The position numbers and the translations under genes are program-made. Below, piece after piece: positions 57,553 to 64,000 of a stretch of DNA of 64,000 bases. A model generated the notes under the pieces. That model was not told where the DNA came from, searched no databases, and worked only from the letters and a program-made list of their open reading frames with translations. The number at the start of each line of letters is the position of its first letter. Positions within the stretch are counted from its first letter, which is position 1. Source of the DNA: Hygrophila difformis (Eukaryota; Streptophyta; Magnoliopsida; Lamiales; Acanthaceae). The stretch spans positions 17,161,672-17,225,671 of the forward strand of contig JAOANR010000002.1 of NCBI GenBank assembly GCA_030278955.1. The letters are read 5' to 3'.

Positions 57553-58482
57553 CAGAATATTTTAAAGCTATTTATTTTAAAGAAAATATCTGATACCAAA
57601 GTTGGTATCAGAGTCCGGATATTTTTAATCTATTATTTTTAAACCATTATTATTTTTAAACTATTATTTTTAAACCCTTATTATTTTTAAAGTACTATTA
57701 ATATTTTGACTATTATTTAAATTCTAAAGCATTATTTCCATGGAAACGAATTTTTATTTTAAAACCCATGGAAAAAAAATATATATATATAGTGCATGAA
57801 TTATTTTTGGGGGGAAATCATCATTTGCATGTGCATACTGCATTGCCTAAACTTAGAGAACTTAGAAGCGTGATATATTCTAACTTAGATCTCTTGCTAC
57901 ACCTAGATAACTTAGAGGCTTGACATCGAATTAGGAACGCTAACTGGAGACTGATCTTGCCTTAGTTCTAGATCGCGTTCATCTAAGCGCACGCCTAAGC
58001 ATAACAAATCTCGACTTTAGTCATTCCTATCCTTGTACGAATTAGAAAATTTCTTTATGTGGAACAATAAAAATCAAGTTTTTATTAAAACACTATTTAT
58101 TCCAAAAATCTTGTTTGGTTTCCCAAACAACAAATCCATTTCAAACGCACGACTCATTTAAACCTTGACCCGAACCTTCTTGAGAATAATGAATAGGCAG
58201 TTATGGGGACATAACTGAAGCCCTAAGGGGGAGAGGATGTGATACCCCGTAATAATTTATTTTTGGAGTTCAACTCGATAAGATGTATCCGGAATAAAAA
58301 TATATATATATAATAAACAACTTCAAATTGTTTTGAACTACGTTATGGCTTGATCCCTTCACAGGGTACGTAGGCAGCTTAGAAGTTTTAATTCTAAGTT
58401 CAGTCACAAAATGATAAAACAAACAAAAAGACTTTAGCACGAGAAAAGCCGAAACACAACTTCGAGGACGAAGTTGATTCTT

Positions 58483-58495
58483 AAGGAGGGTAGAC
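58483..58495 (+). other. V polypurine tract
   Basis: AAGGAGGGTAGAC directly precedes LTR2 (TGTAATACC at 58496). Confidence 0.8.
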
Positions 58496-61184
58496 TGTAA
58501 TACCCGGAAATTTTCCAACATAAAATAAATACAATAAATGAAATAAATATATTAAATAAAGAAATAAATGTAGAGGAAATGAGAAATGGAATTTAAATTA
58601 AAAAGGAAACAAAATTCCGAGAACCCGGGAAGCCGAAGACAATCTAATCGAATAAATGGTTACACGGGGACCCGACACCCATGCACTCAATAACTCGAGT
58701 CCAAATATAAATTTAGGTCCGAATAAAATTAAGATAGGAAATCGGAGCCCGAAGATACCCCGGAAATCCGAATCCGGGAACATAGGGGGATAGAAGTCCG
58801 AAAGAGAGGAGGAAACGCCCGACGGATCGCACGACCCCACCCGGACCGAAGTCCAGGCGAAGCCGGCGCGGTGGCCGCGCGGTCGAAGAGGGTGGAGCGC
58901 GCCACGGCCGCGCCAAGCGACAGATTTGCCCGTTGCGTGAATCTCTCGCCCGAACGCGGATTTTTCGACTTTCGGTTGAACATCTCTCGACCCAAGACCC
59001 TTGGGGTCAGATTTTGGACGCCCTAGGTCTTAGGTATCTATAAATAAGACCTCCTAGGAGCTCCGAATACTTTTACAAAACCCTACAACTTTCTACACGT
59101 TCGAAACCCTAAATTCGGAGTCGTCGGAGGCACGAAACCAAGACGAACGCTGTTGGACGAAAATTCTAAGATCTCCATAGTCGTGGTAAGTCTCGATCCA
59201 ATCCTTGTTCAATATACGATTCGAAAACGAATCCTAATCTTCTTCTTTTCTCTTCTACACCTCGTATTGGATCTAGATCGTAGAACCCGACGAACGGAGA
59301 GGAGAAACGGTGGACTGGAAGCCACGCCTTCGAATAGACGATCCCGGACGTTCACAAACTCTGTAAGTTAACTCTTACATGGTTTTGGGATGAATTAAAA
59401 CATTCAAAACTAAAAGATTAACAAGAAATCGAAAATCTGTCAATTTATACTTTCTACCGACGCAACAGATTTGAGGAATTTTTCCGAACCTTAAAACAAA
59501 TTCAAACGGAGAAACTTAAAACATGAAAAATATTCCTAAGACGTAGATCTATCTACTGTAAAATTTTCATAATTTTTCATCGTGTTTTGTTATCCGAAAA
59601 CCACCACGAACAGACCTGCCTGTGGTTTAGATCTTGAAACGATGATAGATTCTTTATTCGAACTTGTTGGTGATTTCTACCTTAGATCTAGACCGATCTA
59701 GGCTTGGCGTTGAACATAAGAGTTGTAGATCTATGCGTTATGAATACCTCCGTAAAATTTCAGAATCTTTCGTGATGATTTGATATATGAAACCCACTCC
59801 AAACCGAACTGCTTGAATCTAGATCTTGAAATTCTTGACAGAACTTAGGAATGATCTTGGTCACGTTTTTGACATAGGATCTAGATTGTTTTAGATCTTT
59901 GGCCGAACATGAAAGTCGTAGATAATGGTCTTAAGATGATCTCTGTAAAATTTCATCAAATTTGGAGTTGAATTGCTATGGTAGAATTCGAAATCTTTAA
60001 ACTGTGATACATTAAATTCGGACAGAATTGTTCTTCTGCGAAAATTGGTGTTTTTGACCTATTTAGGTATCTCGGATTGAAAAAGTTAAAACACAAAAGT
60101 TGTAGATCTTGATGTTTCTGAGTCAGACATGAAATTTTATAATTTTTGGAGTTAAATCTTATTTTAGACGAATTTTAGAGTAAACTGTGGTTTACCGGAA
60201 ACAAAATCTTGAAATCTTGTGGAAACATGAAATTAGCCTTTAAGGTTTAAATGATTGGGAAATCCTTGAAATAAAATACACATGAGATATCATGCTTGCC
60301 GAAAGGCAATTGAAATATACTGCTTGCCGGAAGGCAATTGAAATATAATGCTTGCCGAAAGGCAATTGAAATATCCTGCTTGCCGAAAGGCAATTGAAAT
60401 ATCCTGCTTGCCGAAAGGCAATTGAAATATCCTGCTTGCCGAAAGGCAATTGAAATATAGTGCTTGCCGAAAGACAATTGAAATATAATGCTTGCAATAA
60501 AACTTGCCGAATGGCGATTGGAATATAAACTTGAAACATGAGACATGAGATATGAAACTAGAAGACTCGAAAATTGTTCCTTTTGGATTATGCTTTTAAA
60601 TTATGTCCTATAATTATATTGCTTCCCATATTATATTTATGATCTTATGAAATCTCTATCCTTTAAATTATGCCATTTAATTATTGTTAGATAAATAAGT
60701 TAAATTATGTGGTGTTGCGCACATGTTTTCTTTAAATATTAAATAATGGCTTTGAAACCCCATAGTTATGTATGTGTTAACTTACTCAGCACGTAGTGCT
60801 GACCCAAACCATATTTTCTTTTTCTTTTTCTTCCAGAGTTGAGAATTATGCATCGTCATATGCATACACGGGAAGCTTGGGATGATACATTATTTTGAAT
60901 TTTTGGTATTAGACTAGATCTTGCATGAACGGGCCTGTTAACCCGTGATTTGGCCATGTTGGCCCTATATTTAAATTCCGCTGCATTATACATATGATAT
61001 TATTATTTCCACTGCAACTTTGATGTAATATTTTTAAATTATGTATGAATGGGCTGTTTGAATGATTTAAATTCTGAAAAACCATAGCCTTGCATCTCTT
61101 TAGCAAGCTCGGAGAAACCGTGTCTTGCTAGGGAGGTGTGGCGGTGACATCCCGACCTGGGTGACCGAAAACCGGGGTGTTACA
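58496..61184 (+). repeat. V 3' LTR
   Basis: Copy of 54812-57536 with few substitutions. TATA at ~59038-59048. The GTGTTGCGCACA word is single here but duplicated in LTR1. The 28-bp array has fewer units. Confidence 0.95.
60295..60530. repeat. 28-bp hairpin array (V LTR2)
   Basis: Units at 60295, 60323, 60351, 60379, 60407, 60435 and 60463 (exact 28-bp spacing), then a truncated one at 60491 and a last degenerate one at 60503. The array is shorter than in LTR1, and most units have the GAAA loop. Confidence 0.95.
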
Positions 61185-62346
61185 GCACAGATATGTATGC
61201 ATGCACTGCAATCGGATCAAGTTCACAGTTTTAAACAGATATCGCAAGCGAAGAACAAAGATATTTGTCCCAATTTTAGAAGTGGAAAAATAAAGCTCAC
61301 AAGAAAAAGCACTCGAGAAATCAAACCCAATTTACTCAAATGACTTCTCGGGCTAGGTTTCACAAAATGTCAGTCACGATATCCACTTTATTGTACAAGT
61401 ACTCAAGTGGTTTCTCGGGCTAGGTTTCAAATTGTGCCAGTCCGATATTCACTTTATTGTAAATTCACTCAAAACACTCAAATTTGTGAAAAGGAGAAAA
61501 TAATACTAGAGATGGAATTACACCACAACACTTGAAAAATTCTGGGTGCTCAATTCGGTTTAGAGGAGCCCAATTCGGTCTATGTCGCACCAGGAGACCG
61601 AATTGATGGCTTCCAAATTGATGAGTTGATGCGTAATTTCCTTCAGGCAATTCGGTCTAGGGACGATTCGGTTTAGACCGAATTTGATGGAGACCGAATT
61701 GGGGTGTTGAACTTTGGCAATTTTCTTTTGTAGGAGGATTGGTGCGGTTTATGCTAGCCAATTCGGTCTAGACCGAATTTGAGGGTAGACCGAATTGCTT
61801 TCGAATTGATTGGTCCGCAATTTTTGACTTTCTTCCTCCCTTTTTCGGCTGAATGTCTTGTACCTCCTTGGGGAATTAAATGTTGCAGATTTCTTTACAA
61901 TATCTTCACATTAAACAAGGAGCCGAATTTGCACATGATTGGACATTTAATGATCACGGCTACACATGCTAGCCTTTCCCATGCAAGATCAAACTTACAC
62001 TATTACATCAATTTGCCAAGAACAAGATGAACCTTGTCAAGAACAATATGAACACCAAGAACAAAATTCTCACTCCCAAACTCGAATACCCTTCACTGCT
62101 TGCTCTTAATATCTTGTTTAATCCAATGAACTCAAGCAATCATGCAAGCACATTCATACATGAGATTAGGACAACAAGACTAACATCAACAACAAACAAG
62201 AGATGGAAAAATGTGGTATGGCCGAGAGTTACAAGGCACGAAGTATTTTTAGGGTTTTCACAGATTTCTATATGGATGAGAACACAAATAAGACACGGAT
62301 AATAACAAGAAAATATGGAGAATAATCCTATTGCACCAACAAGTTT
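61185..62346 (-). other. W 5' leader, LTR-proximal part
   Basis: Continues the W leader beyond V. It has an imperfect ~68-bp tandem repeat around 61342-61467, each copy with TTCTCGGGCTAGGTTTCA and CACTTTATTGTA. A group of AATTCGGTC palindromes follows at ~61550-61800. No gene is recognised; small ORFs are chance. Confidence 0.75.
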
Positions 62347-62359
62347 GGCTCTGATACCA
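62347..62359 (-). other. W primer-binding site (tRNA-iMet)
   Basis: Plus strand GGCTCTGATACCA, which is TGGTATCAGAGCC on the element's sense strand, ~11 bases from the LTR end. Confidence 0.9.
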
Positions 62360-62370
62360 AATTTCTATAT

Positions 62371-63036
62371 ATGCCGTAGATCGAAACTTGTTTAGTGAAA
62401 ATATCCGGATTAGTGTTGTCTGATTATTAGGGTTAGGTAAAATGATGATTAGGAGGATAGGGGTGTGAAGATTGATGAAGAACAAGAACACACACAAAAG
62501 GATGATTATGATATAAGAAGATGAGACTAAGTTGTAAAATAAAAGATAATGAAACTTATGAATGAAGGGGACTCGAACTTGCCAAGGGAAGTGAGTCAAG
62601 CTCAAGACAAATGGCTTCCTTCAAGTGCATCATTCATTGAAAATCCATCGAGCAAGTTTCCAACTTGATGGCGTGAGGGAAATGAACATAAGTTCAAGAC
62701 AAACACGGATGGGGGAGAACACTTTTGAAAGAGTGCTCTCGGTTGTGAACTTTGAAAATATGAGAATTGATTCAATATTAAGCAAAGTTGTTTACAAATG
62801 AAGGGGGAGGTCATATATATGGGCCAAGCCCCTTGGGAAACAAGAGAAATGAAAAATACATCAAAAATGGCCTAATTCGGTTTTGGGGGAATCAATTCGG
62901 TCTATGGTGTAAACCGAATTGGTATGGCCTAGATCGAATTGGGACCAAACCTATCTATTACAAAAGAGAAAGGGTGCCAATTCGGTTTAGACCGAATTGG
63001 TCATAAGACCGAATTGGACACTTACAAACATTACAA

Positions 63037-63072
<36 letters not shown>

Positions 63073-63735
63073 GTCAGAGGGCAACTCGGTTTATGTGGTG
63101 CAATTCGGTTTAGACCGAATTGGCCAATAGACCGAATTGGGAACTTAGAAAATAATATTATTGACTGATGCGATATAGGCAATTCGGTCTAGGAAGTAAT
63201 TCGGTCTAGACCGAATTGGGTTATACCGAATTGAGAGGGTGGGTAATTTTTCTAAGGCATGGGGGCAATTCGGTTTAGGCCAATTCGGTCCAGACCGAAT
63301 TGGCTATTTCGAATTGGCTAGACCGAATTGGTCTCAATGCCTTAGCCAAATTTCACACGTTCTTATTTTCTATATTATTACAAAATATGTCCGACGTCCA
63401 GTGGTGGTTCCGGCTACATTCCGGCCACTTTTCCGACGAACTCCGTTTTGGGCCTGTTCATGCTTGTTGGGTTTTCCTTGTGCATCCTAAGGCCTTCTTC
63501 CATCTTTATTTAAATCCGATGTGAGAAATCCATATTAATGGATTCCGAGCTTGTCTGGTCTTGATCTATCCGAATCATTATTTGCAGTTTTTGGGATTCC
63601 TGGAGTTCCAGATTATCTGCTTCCTGCAAGAAAAATTTATACATTGCATCAGAAAATTTCTTGGCCTTTTGTTTGGACACTGGCCCCTCGGGGATTATTG
63701 GAATAACTAATCCATTGGTACTGGCGACTACGCCA
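62371..63735 (-). repeat. W 5' LTR
   Basis: Pairs with 19664-20997. The right end is CTGGCGACTACGCCA at 63735, followed by target duplication GATTA. It contains the palindrome cluster (62876-63330), a longer (TAA)n at ~63038-63070, TATA (62811-62820), and a second copy of the pol C-terminal coding stretch, proving that the coding end lies in the LTR. Confidence 0.9.
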
Positions 63736-63740
63736 GATTA

Positions 63741-64000
63741 GTTATGAGGACTGCTGTCGTTTTTCTCGAGGAGGCCGCCGGAGTTTGGGGATGATGGTGG
63801 CCGGATTTGGTGACTTGGGGTGAAAGAGATGATAGTGGTGGCGCGGCCATGGCGGACAGGGCTGCGGGTGGTTGTGCAATGGCCGGAAATGGAGTGGGGA
63901 TGAAAAATGGTGGTTGCGGCTGTGGTGGCCGCCGGCCGGCGGCGGCGCCGGCGAAGTCGGCGCCGGAGGGCGGCGGCGGCAGGGTAGGGTTAGGGTTAGG
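63741..64000. mobile_element. Repeat U, right part: CpG-rich, ending in GGGTTAGGGTTAGG
   Basis: Resumes the GC-rich sequence cut at 19664. Dense GGCGG/GCCGG words end in AGGGTAGGGTTAGGGTTAGG at the window edge. The order (pyrimidine-rich, CpG-rich, TTAGGG words) resembles the corresponding part of the X LTR, suggesting U may be a distant relative. No accepted gene; open stretches here are composition-driven. Confidence 0.4.

Larger units (their letters stand above)
57537..58495 (+). other. V interior (959 bp), non-coding
   Basis: Contains the primer site (57540-57552), a second primer-site-like word in a hairpin (57590-57611), AT-rich sequence, an internal polypurine/LTR-start look-alike (58225-58248), the motif GGTACGTAGGCAGC (~58367) and the true polypurine tract. 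No ORF of note. Confidence 0.85.
54812..61184 (+). mobile_element. Non-autonomous LTR retrotransposon V
   Basis: Plus-strand element with LTRs 54812-57536 (2725 bp) and 58496-61184 (2689 bp), both TGTAATACCCGG...CGGGGTGTTACA. Target duplications are GCACA (54807-54811, 61185-61189). The interior is only 959 bp and codes for nothing recognisable, so V needs a helper. It belongs to the same LTR superfamily as the two insertions in the caulimovirid (shared ends and shared PPT word GTAGAC before the LTR). LTRs differ by few substitutions plus a repeat-number change, so insertion is fairly recent. Confidence 0.95.
19664..63735 (-). mobile_element. Ty3-type retrotransposon W, CRM-like, carrying nested insertions
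   Basis: Minus-strand element of 44 kb, ~9 kb without insertions X and V. Seen from its 5' end (right): 5' LTR 62371-63735, tRNA-iMet primer site 62347-62359, leader, gag, CCHC knuckle, protease, RT, RNase H, integrase, polypurine tract 20998-21010, 3' LTR 19664-20997. The polyprotein reads through the polypurine tract and ~75 codons into the 3' LTR and ends in a CR-like motif. Known: integrase after RNase H defines Ty3/Metaviridae, and pol extending into the LTR with a CR motif is reported for the centromere-targeting CRM chromoviruses. The CRM assignment is therefore likely but inferred. At least five lesions kill it, in addition to X. The LTRs differ by a few per cent, so it is older than X, Z and V. 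Confidence 0.85.

Noticed and set aside
61465..62302. Small ORFs (61-91 aa) in the W leader
   Set aside because: Composition-driven, not conserved, and located in an untranslated leader.

Overview
The window is plant nuclear DNA and almost certainly eudicot. Support: a spliced plant-type casein kinase 1-like gene start, an endogenous plant pararetrovirus (Caulimoviridae), and Ty3-type LTR retrotransposons primed by plant tRNA-iMet and tRNA-Asp. The species cannot be named from this sequence. Host coding content is confined to the first ~6.4 kb; the rest is nested repeats, as in pericentromeric or centromere-proximal chromatin.

Layout. (1) 1-6.4 kb: on the minus strand, the first three coding exons of a CK1-like kinase (1238-1762), a 120-bp tandem duplication upstream of it, AT-rich intergenic DNA, and a small minus-strand ORF with a signal peptide and TATA box (5979-6230). 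(2) 7.1-17.4 kb: a decayed endogenous caulimovirid, order movement protein, coat/zinc knuckle, protease, RT, RNase H, small ORF2. Two related minus-strand LTR insertions split it (9832-12639, TSD ATTAA; 14315-16084, a solo LTR, TSD ATTTC). (3) 17.56-19.66 kb and 63.74-64 kb: remains of another LTR-like repeat (U) that is host to everything between. (4) 19664-63735: one ~9-kb Ty3-type element, W (minus strand, TSD GATTA), expanded to 44 kb by nested insertions. W carries X (21231-49917, minus, TSD TGCAC) in its integrase and V (54812-61184, plus, TSD GCACA) in its 5' leader. X carries Z (29963-45036, plus, TSD GAAAG) in its 5' LTR. Z's 3' LTR carries a hAT-type MITE (40080-40604, TSD GCAAAAAT). 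All boundaries were read from LTR ends plus target-site duplications, giving the order U, W, then X and V, then Z inside X, then the MITE.

X and Z are one family of large non-autonomous LTR retrotransposon (LARD-like): LTRs of 5.4-6.4 kb, a 2.7-2.9 kb non-coding interior, and a tRNA-Asp-type primer site as in the Athila lineage. V is also non-autonomous (2.7-kb LTRs, 0.96-kb interior, tRNA-iMet site). W is the only LTR element here with gag-pol. It is dead, and its polyprotein runs through the polypurine tract into the 3' LTR and ends in a CR-like motif, as in the CRM chromoviruses.

Most unusual: four different LTR families here each carry their own array of short perfect inverted repeats. 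These are TCGCGG hairpins in X/Z, AATTCGGTC palindromes in W, a 28-bp GNRA-loop hairpin array in V, and tRNA T-arm-like hairpins in the 9832 LTR. In several, both arms of the stem change together between copies. X/Z and V also contain extra internal copies of replication signals (primer site, polypurine/LTR junction). One tract of Z's 3' LTR looks converted by the adjacent inverted X LTR. All readings are by eye, without database search or folding software.
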